Of a stretch of 64,000 bases of DNA, positions 45,501 to 54,471 are shown in pieces (within the stretch, counting starts at the first letter, position 1; the number at the start of each line of letters is the position of its first letter). Both the position numbers and the translations under genes were made by a program. Source of the DNA: Rhizobium bangladeshense (GTDB taxonomy: Bacteria; Pseudomonadota; Alphaproteobacteria; Rhizobiales; Rhizobiaceae); assembly GCF_001662075.1 (NCBI RefSeq), contig NZ_LYPL01000015.1, positions 1-64,000 of the forward strand, given 5' to 3'. Under the pieces are notes generated by a model that worked only from the letters and a program-made list of their open reading frames with translations, had not been told where the DNA came from and made no database searches.

Positions 45501-45838
45501 TCGCCGGCCTGCTCAGGTCGCTGAGCTATCTCGTCGCCACCGCCCAGCTCGATAATGACGCTGTCACCCAACACGAAAACGAGGTCCGCCGCGACGCCAT
45601 CGCCCGTTTCGGACGCAATGCCGAGGCGGTCTTTATCGATGCCTATTGGCGGGCGGTGTCGGCGTCGAATGCGCTTGCCATGCCGCCCGATCAACGTCGG
45701 AGGCTTCTTGATGCCTTTCTTCTCGAAAAGGCCGCCTACGAGATTGCCTATGAGGCCCGCAACAGGCCGAAATGGCTGCCGATCCCGCTCGCCGGCCTTA
45801 CCGACATCGTATCGCGCTTAGCGGGGGTTCATGCATGA
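42557..45838 (+). CDS. treS: trehalose synthase fused to maltokinase (TreS-Mak)
   Basis: A 1093-residue two-part enzyme. Residues 1 to about 550 are trehalose synthase (trehalose-maltose isomerase, GH13) with Asp210 in '[10 protein letters not shown]', Glu252 in 'LLAEANQW' and Asp318 in 'RNHDEL'. The C-terminal half (about 590-1093) is a Pep2/Mak maltokinase with an APH-like fold: '[12 protein letters not shown]' has His941 and Asp943, followed by 'VIIDFEGEP'. Together they convert trehalose to maltose and then to maltose-1-phosphate, the GlgE substrate. Start ATG lies directly after the glgE stop; its end overlaps glgB by 4 bases. The fusion ensures coupled production. Confidence 0.94.
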   Translation: MDTMNTGNTEPLLWYKDAIIYQLHIKSFYDANGDGVGDFAGLHAKLDHIAALGVNAIWLLPFFPSPRRDDGYDIADYGNVSSDYGTLEDFRAFVDAAHQRNIRVIIELVINHTSDQHPWFQRARQAPAGSPERDFYVWSDSDQKFPETRIIFLDTEKSNWTWDAVAGAYYWHRFYSHQPDLNFDSPLVMEELLKVMRFWLETGIDGFRLDAIPYLVEREATINENLPETHGILKRIRAALDATHPGVMLLAEANQWPEDTREYFGDGDECHMAFHFPLMPRMYMAIAKEDRFPITDILRQTPEIPENCQWAIFLRNHDELTLEMVTDAERDYLWETYASDKRARINLGIRRRLAPLMERDRRRIELMNALLLSMPGTPVIYYGDEIGMGDNIYLGDRDGVRTPMQWSPDRNGGFSRTDPARLVLPLIADPLYGFEAVNVEAQSTDAHSLLNWTRKMLALRGRHPAFGRGSLRFLSPENRKILAYLREYQGETLMCVANLSRLPQAVELDLSSFEGRVPIELTGMSPFPPIGQLTYLLTLPPYGFFWFQLEADADPPAWRTAPPEQLPDFVTMVIRRGLLDLVDEPGHARVLSNEILPAYLTRRRWFGAKDQPLQTARLISATPIPFADGVVLGELEVVLPNHSESYQLPLTVAWDDAQPSALTQQLALARVRQGRRVGFLTDGFAVEPMARGILRGLADRSRITGRTGTLEFFGTERLDRLAITDDLPVHWLSAEQSNSSLIVGDVAMIKLIRHIFPGIHPEVEMTRFLTRVGYDHTAPLLGEVAHTDSGGRRSTLIIVQGAVRNQGDAWNWMLNNLRRAADELVLNDPAVQPGDDVFRSLISFVAMVGLRLGELHVVLAGENTDEAFSPVVAGDGEVEAIKKAVAGEVAYALSKLAERAVGADPAIDLLAAPLLERRSELVELAATLAENARHALMTRTHGDFHLGQILVSEGDAVIIDFEGEPTKNLAERRAKTVPLRDVAGLLRSLSYLVATAQLDNDAVTQHENEVRRDAIARFGRNAEAVFIDAYWRAVSASNALAMPPDQRRRLLDAFLLEKAAYEIAYEARNRPKWLPIPLAGLTDIVSRLAGVHA

Positions 45839-48045
45839 ATATCGAACGTTCGGAACTTCTCTCAGGCATCGGACACGATGCGCTCTGGGCCTTGATCGAG
45901 GGGCGCCATGGCGATCCATTCTCGATCCTCGGACCGCACGAGAGTGGCGGGATGACGATCGTGCGCGTCTATCTGCCAGGCGCCGAAGCGATCGATCTCA
46001 TCGAGGCGGCGAGCGGCAGGGTGGTAACGCCTTTCAGCATCGCTCACCCCTCCGGCCTGTTCGCCGCGACGACGGGTTCGAGAATGGGATACCGGTTGCG
46101 GATCCAATGGCCGGATGGGGAACAGGTCACGGAGGACCCCTACAGCTTCGGTCTTCTGCTCGGGGAGCTCGACCTTCACCTGATATCCGAGGGGACCCAT
46201 TACAGCCTGAGCCGGACGCTCGGCGCCGTGGCGATGTCGGTTGATGACATACCGGGCGTTCGTTTCGCCGTCTGGGCGCCGAATGCGCGACGTGTCTCGG
46301 TCGTCGGCGACTTCAACGCTTGGGACGGACGCCGCAATCCGATGCGACTGAGGCAATCGGCGGGCGTATGGGAGCTGTTCGTCCCACGTCTCGCCCCCGG
46401 TGAAAGATACAAGTTCGAGATCATCGACGCGCAGGGAACCTGCCTGCCGCAAAAGGCCGATCCCGTCGCGCGGGCAAGCGAGGCTGCCCCGGCCACCGCC
46501 TCCATCGTTGCATCGTCGACGCCGTTTCGATGGACCGATGACGGTTGGATGAAAGGCCGCGACCGGCAGGCCAGACTCGAAGACGCGATCTCCGTATACG
46601 AAGTGCACGCCGGCTCCTGGCTTCGCGACCGGCAGGACAGCAACAGCTATCTCGATTGGGCCGAGCTCAGCCAGCGGCTTGTTCCCTATGTCCGCGACAT
46701 GGGATTTACCCATATCGAATTACTGCCGATCATGGAGCATCCCTTCGGCGGCTCCTGGGGATACCAGCCGCTCGGGCTGTTTGCCCCGACCGGTCGATAC
46801 GGAACTCCGGAAGATTTCGCCTATTTCGTCGACCGATGTCATGGCGCCGGTATCGGTGTCATCCTCGATTGGGTCCCGGCTCACTTTCCCACCGACGTCT
46901 GGGGCCTTGCCCGCTTCGATGGCAGTGCGCTCTACGAGCACGAGGACCCGCGCGAAGGTTTTCATCGAGACTGGAATACGATGATCTACAATCTCGGCCG
47001 GAACGAAGTGAAAGGCTTTCTGATCGCCAGCGCGCTCGAATGGCTCGAGCGCTACCATGTCGACGGGTTGCGCGTCGACGCGGTCGCCTCGATGCTCTAT
47101 CGCGACTATAGCCGCAACGAGGGTGAATGGATCCCCAACCGGTATGGCGGTCGTGAAAACCTGGAGGCGGTGGAGTTCTTCAAGCACCTGAACAGCATTG
47201 TTCACGAACGTTGCCCGCACGCCATGACCATCGCGGAGGAATCGACGGCCTGGCCGGGTGTGACCAAGCCGCCGGAAGAGGGCGGGTTGGGCTTCGATAT
47301 CAAATGGAACATGGGCTGGATGCACGACAGCCTGAGTTATATCGAGAAGGATCCCGTCTACCGGAGCTATCACCACGGCACGATGACCTTCGGCATGATC
47401 TATGCCTATTCCGAGCGCTTCATGCTGCCGATTTCCCATGACGAGGTGGTCTACGGGAAGGGCGCTCTGCTGGCGAAGATGCCGGGCGACGACTGGCAGA
47501 AATTCGCCAATCTGCGTAGTTATCTCGCCTTCATGTGGGGCCATCCCGGCAAGAAGCTGCTGTTCATGGGAAGCGAAGTCGCCCAGCCGAGCGAATGGAA
47601 CCATGATGCTTCGGTCAGCTGGGACGTGCTCGACCGGCCGGCGCATATCGGCATCCAGCGCCTGGTGAAGGATCTGAACACGTTTTACCGCGACAAGCCG
47701 GCATTGCAGTTCGGCGATTTTCATCCCGAGGGCTTCGAATGGGCGGCTGCCGATGACGCTGTCAATTCCGTTCTCGGCATGCTCCGTTATGGCAAGGACC
47801 GCTCTTCATCGGTGCTCGTCCTATCGAATTTCACGCCGGTGCCGCGTTACGGCTATAGGATCGGCGTGCCTGACGATGGCGTGTGGATCGAGCGGATCAC
47901 GACGGATGCGCAGGAATATGGCGGCTCCGGCCTCGTCAATGGCGCGCTGTCGAGTGAATCCGTGCCGGCCCACGGCAGGTCTTTCTCCTTGTCGTTGACG
48001 CTGCCGCCGCTGGCGACGGTTTTTTTCGAGGGGCCGTCCCCGTGA
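45835..48045 (+). CDS. glgB: 1,4-alpha-glucan branching enzyme
   Basis: A 736-residue GH13 branching enzyme that makes alpha-1,6 branches in the glucan built by GlgE. The order is: N-terminal region ('[13 protein letters not shown]'), CBM48-like domain ('[20 protein letters not shown]'), then the barrel with Asp415 in 'GLRVDAVAS', Glu468 in 'TIAEEST' and Asp536 in '[12 protein letters not shown]'. The C-terminal beta domain ends at residue 736. ATG 45835 overlaps the previous stop as ATGA; an upstream ATG at 45772 lies inside treS. Last gene of the three-gene operon and seven bases from the convergent thiamine-diphosphate enzyme gene. Confidence 0.95.
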   Translation: MNIERSELLSGIGHDALWALIEGRHGDPFSILGPHESGGMTIVRVYLPGAEAIDLIEAASGRVVTPFSIAHPSGLFAATTGSRMGYRLRIQWPDGEQVTEDPYSFGLLLGELDLHLISEGTHYSLSRTLGAVAMSVDDIPGVRFAVWAPNARRVSVVGDFNAWDGRRNPMRLRQSAGVWELFVPRLAPGERYKFEIIDAQGTCLPQKADPVARASEAAPATASIVASSTPFRWTDDGWMKGRDRQARLEDAISVYEVHAGSWLRDRQDSNSYLDWAELSQRLVPYVRDMGFTHIELLPIMEHPFGGSWGYQPLGLFAPTGRYGTPEDFAYFVDRCHGAGIGVILDWVPAHFPTDVWGLARFDGSALYEHEDPREGFHRDWNTMIYNLGRNEVKGFLIASALEWLERYHVDGLRVDAVASMLYRDYSRNEGEWIPNRYGGRENLEAVEFFKHLNSIVHERCPHAMTIAEESTAWPGVTKPPEEGGLGFDIKWNMGWMHDSLSYIEKDPVYRSYHHGTMTFGMIYAYSERFMLPISHDEVVYGKGALLAKMPGDDWQKFANLRSYLAFMWGHPGKKLLFMGSEVAQPSEWNHDASVSWDVLDRPAHIGIQRLVKDLNTFYRDKPALQFGDFHPEGFEWAAADDAVNSVLGMLRYGKDRSSSVLVLSNFTPVPRYGYRIGVPDDGVWIERITTDAQEYGGSGLVNGALSSESVPAHGRSFSLSLTLPPLATVFFEGPSP

Positions 48046-48052
48046 CAGGGAT

Positions 48053-49681
48053 TTATTCGGCGTGCGGCGCCGGATGAATGAAAGGCCAAGGGCTCGCCTC
48101 GGATCCTTTTTCAATCGGAACCTCGATGAGAACAGGTTGCTCGAGAGAAAGGGCTTCCTCGATCCTGTTTTTCAATTCTCCGGGGCTCGTCACCTTGAAT
48201 GACCGGATGCCGAAGCTTTCGCCGAGGGCGACAAAATCAGGATTGGTGAGGTCCGAACCGAGATAGCGACCTTCGTACGCCTGCTTCTGGTCGCGCAGGA
48301 CATTGCCATAGGCCGAATTGTTGAAAACGACGGCGACGACGGCGATCTTGTGCTGGACGGCGGTGGCAAGCTCCTGAACGCCGAACATGAAGCCGCCATC
48401 GCCGGAAACGGAAACAACCGATTTGTCGGGATTGGCGACCTTCACGCCCAAGGCCGTGTTGAAGCCAAAACCCAGATTGTCCTGATAGCCGCATGTCACG
48501 TACTGACGTGGGCCATAGACCGGGAAGGCAAAGCGGGCGGCAAAGCCCATCTGGCTGACTTCCTCGACGAAGAAACCGTCTCTTGGAAGAGCCTCGCGAA
48601 TGGCGTCGAGATAGGCAAGCTGCGGCTGCACGTGTGAGAAACGGGATCTGGCCTCGTTGTTGAGTTCGGCGAACTCGCTGGTGCGATCCTCGCGACGGGA
48701 ACCTGCGAGCGCATTGACCAGCGCCTGCGTTCCGGCCGCGGCATCGGCGACGATGCCGACATCGGGCTTGAGACGAACCATTTCGGTCGGATCGTTATCG
48801 ATGCGGATGATCTTGAGACCCTTGGGAAGCCACTTCCATCGCATGAACTGCAATTCGAGCCGGCTGCCGATCCCGATCAGAACATCGACCTTCTTCCAAT
48901 ATTCGTAGGCGGCGACGAAGTTCAGATAATTCGGATGGTCGTCGGCGACGATGCCCTTGCCGGAGCGATGCGAGGTGACGGGCGACTGCAGCAGTTCCGC
49001 AAGGACGGCAATCTCGGCCCCGGCATCTGCCGCACCGCCGCCGACCATGATCATCGGATTCCTGGCGCCTGATAACAGTGCCGCTGCGGCAGCGATCCGG
49101 TCGGGGTTGACGGCCGGATGAGGCGCGCTCGCGCCGATGGGAAGATCGAGATCGGGGCCGGATTGGCCAAACACGTCCCATGGCGCTTCGATCGCGCCCG
49201 GGCCCTTGCGGCCGGAAAGCATCTTGCCGATGACCTCGGCCATTACAGAGCCGGTCTCGGACTGGTGATTGATACGCTCCGCCGTCTTGGTAATTCCGCG
49301 CATCGTCGCGAGCTGGTCGGGCAATTCGTGCAACTGTCCTCTGCCTTGGCCGATCAGGTGGGACATGATGTTGCCGGTGATGCAGAGCACCGGGGCGTGG
49401 GCGCCGTAAGCGGTGCAGAGGGCAGCGCCGGAATTGAGAAGGCCGGGGCCGGGGACAACGGTATAGGCGCCGATCCGGCCGGTGGATTTGGCATAGCCGT
49501 AGGCCATGTATCCGGCGCCCTGTTCGTGCCTTGTGTGAATGAACCGAATCTTGTCACTGGCGCCGTAGAGGGCATCGTTGAAATCATACATGTGGGCGCC
49601 CGGGATGCCGAACACCGTGTCGATCCCATGGGCGACGAGCGAACGGGCGATCGCCTGGCCGGTCGTTTCTTTCCCGCTCAT
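48053..49681 (-). CDS. thiamine-diphosphate-dependent enzyme, acetolactate-synthase-like
   Basis: A 542-residue enzyme of the POX/AHAS/decarboxylase superfamily. The N-terminal pyrimidine-binding domain has the catalytic Glu53 in 'RHEQGAGYMAYGYA'. The C-terminal diphosphate-binding domain has 'GDGGFMFGVQEL' (Asp428) leading to 'VVFNNSAYGN'. The middle domain is short, and an FAD need is not evident. It could decarboxylate or carboligate a 2-oxo acid; it is not the housekeeping AHAS, as no small subunit is nearby. ATG 49681 overlaps the aminotransferase stop by 4 bases, so the pair is co-translated. The frame extends back to 49942 inside the aminotransferase and is not used. The substrate is probably the oxo acid made by its partner. 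Confidence 0.88.
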   Translation of the reverse strand: MSGKETTGQAIARSLVAHGIDTVFGIPGAHMYDFNDALYGASDKIRFIHTRHEQGAGYMAYGYAKSTGRIGAYTVVPGPGLLNSGAALCTAYGAHAPVLCITGNIMSHLIGQGRGQLHELPDQLATMRGITKTAERINHQSETGSVMAEVIGKMLSGRKGPGAIEAPWDVFGQSGPDLDLPIGASAPHPAVNPDRIAAAAALLSGARNPMIMVGGGAADAGAEIAVLAELLQSPVTSHRSGKGIVADDHPNYLNFVAAYEYWKKVDVLIGIGSRLELQFMRWKWLPKGLKIIRIDNDPTEMVRLKPDVGIVADAAAGTQALVNALAGSRREDRTSEFAELNNEARSRFSHVQPQLAYLDAIREALPRDGFFVEEVSQMGFAARFAFPVYGPRQYVTCGYQDNLGFGFNTALGVKVANPDKSVVSVSGDGGFMFGVQELATAVQHKIAVVAVVFNNSAYGNVLRDQKQAYEGRYLGSDLTNPDFVALGESFGIRSFKVTSPGELKNRIEEALSLEQPVLIEVPIEKGSEASPWPFIHPAPHAE

Positions 49682-50853
49682 TTCAGGCAGCCTTCGGCGC
49701 GAAGTGCGGTGACGATGGCGCCGGCATCGGTTGGCTGCATGCCTGCAAGGTTCATACGGCCGGAAGCGGCCATATAGATGCCGTGTCTGGCACGGAGGGC
49801 TGCGGCCGTTTCCCTGGACATGGAAAGATTGGAGAACAGGCCGCGCTGCCGGCTGATGAAGGCAAGATCGGGAGCGGCGGCGGCAAGTGCTGCGCGGTTG
49901 CCGTTGACGCGTTCGCACATCTCGTCGAGTTCGGCACGCCACATCGCCGACATTTCGGGACTTTCGAGAATGGTCCTGACGACGGCCGCCCCATGATCGG
50001 GCGGCATCGACCAGTTCACGCGGGCAAGTGCGGCCATGTTGCTCTCGGCCTTGCCGATGTCATCGTTGTTGCGGGTCATGACATAGAGCGCGCCGACACG
50101 CTCGCGGTAGAGGCCGAAATTCTTGTCGCAGGAATAGGCGATCAGCGCCTCGTCGACCGCGTCGAGGATCATGCGTGTCGGTGCGGCGTCCTGTTCGAGA
50201 CCGTCGCCAAGCCCCTGATAGGCAAGATCGATAAAGGGCACCAGCCTGCGCGCAACCAGAAGCTCGGCAATCTGCCGCCACTGCTCGATGGTGAAATCGA
50301 TCCCGGTCGGATTATGGCAGCACCCGTGGAAGAGGACGACATCGCCTTCCGCAGCGGAAGACAGGGCATCGACGACGCTGTCGAATTTGACTTGCTGTAA
50401 CGTCAGGTCGACGAAGGCGTAGTCCTTTACGGCCAAACGCGCCGAGCTGAAGATCGGCGCATGATTTGGCCAGCTCGGCGTCCCGAGCAGAACCTTTGCC
50501 GATGGATTTGCCGTCTGGATGAGTTCCGCGCCGAGACGCAGCGCGCCGCTTCCGCCCGGCGTCTGAATGCCGACCAGGCGGCGATCGAATTTCGGCGATT
50601 TTCCGAAGACAATCGGCTGCAGCAGGTGCACGAACTGCAGATCGCCTTCCGGGCCGAGATATTTCTTGCTGTCCTGCGTTTCGAGAAGGAACTGCTCCGC
50701 CGCCTTCACGGCGCGCATCACCGGCGTACGCCCCATGGTGTCGCGATAGACGCCGACGCCGAGGTCAATCTTTCCGGTGCGATCGTCGGCCTGAAAGGCC
50801 TTGATAAGTGCAAGCAGGCTGTCGGCTGGCCGGTTATTCAATTGGTCAAACAC
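49678..50853 (-). CDS. class I aspartate/aromatic aminotransferase
   Basis: A 391-residue PLP enzyme of the AspC/TyrB type. 'IAYSCDKNFGLYRERVGALY' contains the PLP lysine Lys244. The N-terminus has 'ADSLLALIKAFQADDRTGKI' and 'LGVGVYRD', both typical. It converts an amino acid and 2-oxoglutarate to the matching oxo acid and glutamate. The Asp versus aromatic preference is not settled. GTG start with a GAGGTGG site. First gene of the pair with the thiamine-diphosphate enzyme; divergent from the Lrp-type regulator across a region with a long-spaced inverted repeat. Confidence 0.92.
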   Translation of the reverse strand: MFDQLNNRPADSLLALIKAFQADDRTGKIDLGVGVYRDTMGRTPVMRAVKAAEQFLLETQDSKKYLGPEGDLQFVHLLQPIVFGKSPKFDRRLVGIQTPGGSGALRLGAELIQTANPSAKVLLGTPSWPNHAPIFSSARLAVKDYAFVDLTLQQVKFDSVVDALSSAAEGDVVLFHGCCHNPTGIDFTIEQWRQIAELLVARRLVPFIDLAYQGLGDGLEQDAAPTRMILDAVDEALIAYSCDKNFGLYRERVGALYVMTRNNDDIGKAESNMAALARVNWSMPPDHGAAVVRTILESPEMSAMWRAELDEMCERVNGNRAALAAAAPDLAFISRQRGLFSNLSMSRETAAALRARHGIYMAASGRMNLAGMQPTDAGAIVTALRAEGCLK

Positions 50854-50907
50854 AAGTCCACCTCGTTTCCGTAACGCTGGGTCGGAGATTAACTGAACTT
50901 CTCCGGC

Positions 50908-50986
50908 GAATTTCTGCGATTATCTTCCCATTTCAGCACTTTTACGCAGACAATCGGCGCCTTTCGGCTACAATGCGCAGAAATTC
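50908..50986. promoter_or_regulatory. widely spaced inverted repeat in the Lrp/aminotransferase gap
   Basis: GAATTTCTGCG (50908-50918) and CGCAGAAATTC (50976-50986) are perfect 11-base inverted repeats, 68 bp centre to centre, in the 155-bp divergent gap. A third related half-site, ACGCAG (50944-50949), lies between them. Lrp-family octamers wrap DNA through repeated sites, so this fits control of both genes. Confidence 0.6.
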
Positions 50987-51008
50987 ACCGCATTTCGGAT
51001 CTGTGGCC

Positions 51009-51476
51009 ATGCTTGACCAATTCGATATCAAATTGCTCGCCGCCCTCCAACAAGACAGCGAAGTGACGCAGAGCGAGTTGTCTCAGAAGGTCAATCTCTC
51101 CGCCACCCAATGTGCACGCCGTTTGGAAAGGCTGCGCAACGAGCAGTACATTCAGAATGTCGTGGCCATACTCAATCCTGCAAAGTTGGGCTTCAGCGTT
51201 GTCGCTCATACGCTTGTCAGCCTCAGAGCCCATACGGAGGGGGGAAACGAGCGGCTCCATCGTTTCATTGAAACCGCGCCGGAGATCCTGGAATGCTATT
51301 CGCAGACGGGTGACGCCGATTTTCTGATGAAGGTCATGACGCGTGACCTCGATCACCTCAGCCAGTTTCTCGAAAGAATGATCCGGGTCACCGACAATCT
51401 GGCCTCGGTCAAGTCGAGCATCGTCCTGAAAACTATCAAGAAGACCACTGCTTTGCCGCTGCAGATCGTGACGTAA
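51009..51476 (+). CDS. Lrp/AsnC-family transcriptional regulator
   Basis: A 155-residue regulator. The N-terminal helix-turn-helix ('QDSEVTQSELSQKVNLSATQ', then 'CARRLERLR') is joined to a C-terminal RAM ligand domain ('HTLVSLRAHTEGGNERLHRF', 'ECYSQTGDADFLMKVMTRDL'). It normally senses an amino acid. ATG 51009 is used; the frame extends far upstream without a ribosome site. Divergent from the aminotransferase and thiamine-diphosphate enzyme pair, so very likely their regulator, with the amino acid substrate as effector (inference). Confidence 0.94.
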   Translation: MLDQFDIKLLAALQQDSEVTQSELSQKVNLSATQCARRLERLRNEQYIQNVVAILNPAKLGFSVVAHTLVSLRAHTEGGNERLHRFIETAPEILECYSQTGDADFLMKVMTRDLDHLSQFLERMIRVTDNLASVKSSIVLKTIKKTTALPLQIVT

Positions 51477-51495
51477 GAGCGTTACGCGGCTTCTC

Positions 51496-52257
51496 TCACT
51501 TGAGATAGTGGATGTGCGGGCGCGAATGATAGGGCGAGGCTTCGACGCGCGCCTCGATCGAGAAGACCTCGCGCAGGAGCTTCTCGCTCAGCACGTCCTC
51601 AGGCGCGCCGGAGGCGACGATCCTGCCCTGCTGCATGATAACAAGCTCATCGCAGAACATGGCAGCATGGTTGAGATCGTGCAGCGCGACGATGCTGGTG
51701 ATCGGAAGGCCGGAGACGAGCCGCATCAGGCCGATCTGGTGCTGGATATCGAGATGGTTGGTGGGTTCGTCGAGGATCAGCTCCAGCGGCGACTGGGCGA
51801 GCGCCCTGGCGATATGGGCGCGCTGCTTTTCGCCGCCCGACAGGCTCTGCCAGCGGTCGTCGTGCTTCTCCGCCATGCCGGCGCGCGCGAGCGCCGCTTC
51901 GACCGCCTCTTCGTCGGTCTTGGTCCAGCCGGAAAACATGGAGCGGTGCGGGAAGCGGCCGAGCTTGACGACATCGACGACCTTCAGATTGGCGTTGGTC
52001 GTGGCATGCTGCTCGACGAAGGCAATGCGCCGGGCGATCGAGCGGCGGCTGATCTTGCCGATATCTTTGCGGTCGAGCGTGACACGGCCGGAATGCGGCC
52101 GCTTCAGGCCGGCGAGAAGCCGCAGCAGCGAGGTCTTGCCGGAGCCGTTCGGCCCGAGCAGTCCGAGCATCCGGCCAGGCTGAGCCTCCATGGAAACGCC
52201 GTCCAGAATGGTCTTCCTGCCAATTTTCCAGGTGAGGTTGTCGGCCTTGATGCTCAT
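51496..52257 (-). CDS. metal-chelate ABC transporter ATP-binding protein (FecE-like)
   Basis: A 253-residue ATPase of the siderophore/heme/cobalamin importer group. Walker A GPNGSGKTS, signature LSGGEKQRA, Walker B LILDEPTNHLD and H-loop LHDLNHA are present. ATG 52257 overlaps the permease stop by 4 bases. The open frame continues upstream through the permease to 53229 in another reading, which is a shadow. Last gene of the binding protein, permease, ATPase operon, and 20 bases from the convergent Lrp gene. Probably works as a homodimer with the single permease gene product dimer. Confidence 0.93.
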   Translation of the reverse strand: MSIKADNLTWKIGRKTILDGVSMEAQPGRMLGLLGPNGSGKTSLLRLLAGLKRPHSGRVTLDRKDIGKISRRSIARRIAFVEQHATTNANLKVVDVVKLGRFPHRSMFSGWTKTDEEAVEAALARAGMAEKHDDRWQSLSGGEKQRAHIARALAQSPLELILDEPTNHLDIQHQIGLMRLVSGLPITSIVALHDLNHAAMFCDELVIMQQGRIVASGAPEDVLSEKLLREVFSIEARVEASPYHSRPHIHYLK

Positions 52258-53294
52258 GACGCGCGCTGAAACCGATAGAGGATGATCGAGAAGAAGGGAA
52301 CACCTACCAAGGCGGTGACGACGCCGATCGGGAGGATCTGGCCGGGGATGAGGGCGCGCGCGGCGATATCGGCGAACACCATGAAAATCGCCCCCCCGAT
52401 GGCGCAGGCCGGCAGGAGGCGGATATGAAGCGGCCCGACGACGAAGCGGGCGACATGCGGCACGACAAGCCCGACGAAGCCGATCGAGCCGACCATGCTG
52501 ACGATCGTCGCCGTCATCATCGCGGTCAGCGCAAAGAGCGCCATGCGCGCGCGGCCGACATTGACGCCGAGCGAGGAGGCGGCTTCGTCGCCGAAAGCGA
52601 AGGCGTCGAGCACGCGGGCATAGACCAGACAGGCGGCGAGACCGATGCCGACGACGATCGAGACCAGCGCGAATTCCGGCCAGCGCACGCCGCCGAAACT
52701 GCCGAGCAGCCAGAACATGACGTCGCGGGCCTGCTGCGCATTGGCCGAAGTGGTCACGATATAGGAGGTCGATGCGTTGAAGAGCTGCGATGCGGCGACA
52801 CCGGCAAGGATGGTGCGGTCCGCGCCGCCGCGTGTGCCGTTCGAAAGCAGCGCCACGAAGAAGAAGGCTGCAAAGGCGCCGGCAAAGGCGCCTGCCGACA
52901 GCGACACCGCACCCGCGCCGAGCCCCAGGATGACGATCGCGACGGCGCCGGTGGAAGCCCCGGCGGAGATGCCGAGCACGTAGGGTTCGGCAAGCGGGTT
53001 GCGCAGCAGCGACTGCATGATGGCGCCCGACAGTGCCAGCCCCGCGCCGCAGAAGGCGGCGACAAGCGCCCGGCTCAGCCGATAATCCCAGATGACCGTC
53101 TCGTGGATGCGGTTCAACTCGACCACAGTCCAGCCGAGCCGGTTGGTGACGGCGGAGAATGTGGTCGCAAGCGGAATCGGCAGATCGCCGATTCCGACGC
53201 TGACGCCGATGGCGACAGCGATGAGGCAAAGGGAGGCCAGAAGCAGTGCGGTGACCGCTCCCAGCTGCCGGAAGAGACGGCCTGCCTCGGTCAC
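52254..53294 (-). CDS. FecCD-family metal-chelate ABC permease
   Basis: A 346-residue permease with about ten hydrophobic segments, the BtuC/FhuB-like fold. Family marks are 'FCGAGLALSGAIMQSLLRNPLA' region ('LSGAIMQSLLRNPLAEPYVL') and 'GLVVPHVARFVVG', the coupling-helix site. It overlaps the binding-protein gene by 4 bases and the ATPase gene by 4 bases, so all three are translationally coupled. Transports an iron or other metal complex; no TonB-dependent receptor or siderophore gene is nearby to name the ligand. Confidence 0.93.
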   Translation of the reverse strand: MTEAGRLFRQLGAVTALLLASLCLIAVAIGVSVGIGDLPIPLATTFSAVTNRLGWTVVELNRIHETVIWDYRLSRALVAAFCGAGLALSGAIMQSLLRNPLAEPYVLGISAGASTGAVAIVILGLGAGAVSLSAGAFAGAFAAFFFVALLSNGTRGGADRTILAGVAASQLFNASTSYIVTTSANAQQARDVMFWLLGSFGGVRWPEFALVSIVVGIGLAACLVYARVLDAFAFGDEAASSLGVNVGRARMALFALTAMMTATIVSMVGSIGFVGLVVPHVARFVVGPLHIRLLPACAIGGAIFMVFADIAARALIPGQILPIGVVTALVGVPFFSIILYRFQRAS

Positions 53295-54316
53295 TTCAGC
53301 AGACCGAGGGCCTTCATCTGCTCGGCCACCTGTTCGGCGCCGTAAATCGTGCGGATGGTCGGGTTCATGGCCTGGCCGTCCATGACGACCAGCGCCTTGT
53401 TCTTGACCGCAGGGATCTGGCTGACGGCAGGATCGGTGTTCAGGAACTTGATCTTGGCCTCAGGCTTGTCGAGCTCCCAGCGGTTGCGATCGAGGCTGGC
53501 GACGACGATGACATCGGGATTGGAGGCGATGATGCCTTCCCAGCCGATGGTCGGCCATTCCGCATCCGCGGTGATTGCATTGCGTCCACCGAGAAGGTCG
53601 GCGATGAAGCCGGAGGCGCCGTTCTTGCCGCCGACATAGGCATCGGCCGACGGGCTGGGGCTGGAGAACCAGAAGACGTAGGAGAGTTTCTGGCTGTCCT
53701 TGGCAACGCTTCCGCGCAGCTTGGCTTCACGGGCCTTGAAATCGGCGATCAGCGCCTGGCCGCGATCGGCGACATCGAAGATCTGCGAGAGTTCGTCAAT
53801 CTCCCTGTAGAGAAGATCCATGTTCCAGAGCTCGGCGCGGCTGCCGTACTGGTCCTTGACATCCTTGGTGCTGAGGCAGGTGCTGGGCGAGAGATAGGTG
53901 GTGACGCCGACCTTGTCAAAATCCTCGCGCTTGGCGACCTTGCTGTTCGGCCCGACCAGGCTCGGCAGCGCCGCCGCGACGAAATCGGGATTCTCGGCAA
54001 GCATCGATTCAAAGGTCGGCATCTCGACGGTGAGAAGCTTGACCTTGGCATTGGCCTCGGCGAGCTGCGGCAGCACCTTGCTCGGCCAGAAGGCAGTGCC
54101 GACCATCTTGTCCTGAAGGCCGAGCAGCAGCAGGATTTCCGCGCTGTTCTGGCCGAGGCCGATCGCCCGCTCGGGTGCCTTCTTGAACGTCACCTCTGCG
54201 CCGCAGTTTTCCAGCGTCAGCGGATAGGTGGTCGAACCCGCCAGAGACGGCGTTGCGGCAAGGCCGATCAGGGCGGAGAGGCCGCAGGCGGCCAGGAGCG
54301 ATTTGAGGTTGGTCAC
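53291..54316 (-). CDS. metal-chelate ABC substrate-binding protein (class III type)
   Basis: A 341-residue periplasmic binding protein. Sec signal (MTNLKSLLAACGLSALIGLA, cleavage after SLA). The mature start 'YPLTLENCGAEVTFKKAPERAI' is typical of FepB/FecB/BtuF-like proteins. A central 'AYVGGKNGASGFIADLLGG' and 'PDVIVVAS' follow. The single long interdomain helix is around residues 165-190. First gene of the operon. No clear Irr, RirA or Zur site was found in the 155-bp upstream gap. Ligand is probably an iron chelate, but heme, cobalamin and others remain possible. Confidence 0.9.
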   Translation of the reverse strand: MTNLKSLLAACGLSALIGLAATPSLAGSTTYPLTLENCGAEVTFKKAPERAIGLGQNSAEILLLLGLQDKMVGTAFWPSKVLPQLAEANAKVKLLTVEMPTFESMLAENPDFVAAALPSLVGPNSKVAKREDFDKVGVTTYLSPSTCLSTKDVKDQYGSRAELWNMDLLYREIDELSQIFDVADRGQALIADFKAREAKLRGSVAKDSQKLSYVFWFSSPSPSADAYVGGKNGASGFIADLLGGRNAITADAEWPTIGWEGIIASNPDVIVVASLDRNRWELDKPEAKIKFLNTDPAVSQIPAVKNKALVVMDGQAMNPTIRTIYGAEQVAEQMKALGLLK

Positions 54317-54471
54317 AAAGAAATCCCCGGTGCTTGAGTATATGCGGCCGGGGTATAGCCACAGGAGCAGCCGGAAAACAAGACCGATTGAATCAACTTA
54401 TCGCAAAAATCGACAGCACCGGACATGCGGCGGGCGCAGGCTCCGTTCCGGAGGCAGGCGGTCGTTCATCT

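Noticed and set aside
48045-48053. terminator between convergent glgB and thiamine-diphosphate enzyme genes
   Set aside because: The gap is seven bases and no clear stem with U-run was found; termination must occur inside the opposing gene or elsewhere.
48053-49942. longer 629-residue reading of the thiamine-diphosphate enzyme
   Set aside because: The first 87 residues are Arg-rich shadow of the aminotransferase. The ATG at 49681 starts the conserved domain.
51496-53229. 577-residue frame joining the ATPase to upstream sequence
   Set aside because: The upstream part is an out-of-frame reading of the FecCD permease. The true ATPase starts at 52257, overlapping the permease stop.
54317-54471. 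iron or zinc regulator site upstream of the metal-chelate operon
   Set aside because: No convincing inverted repeat of Irr, RirA or Zur type was found by eye; only a weak CTCCG/CGGAG hairpin.
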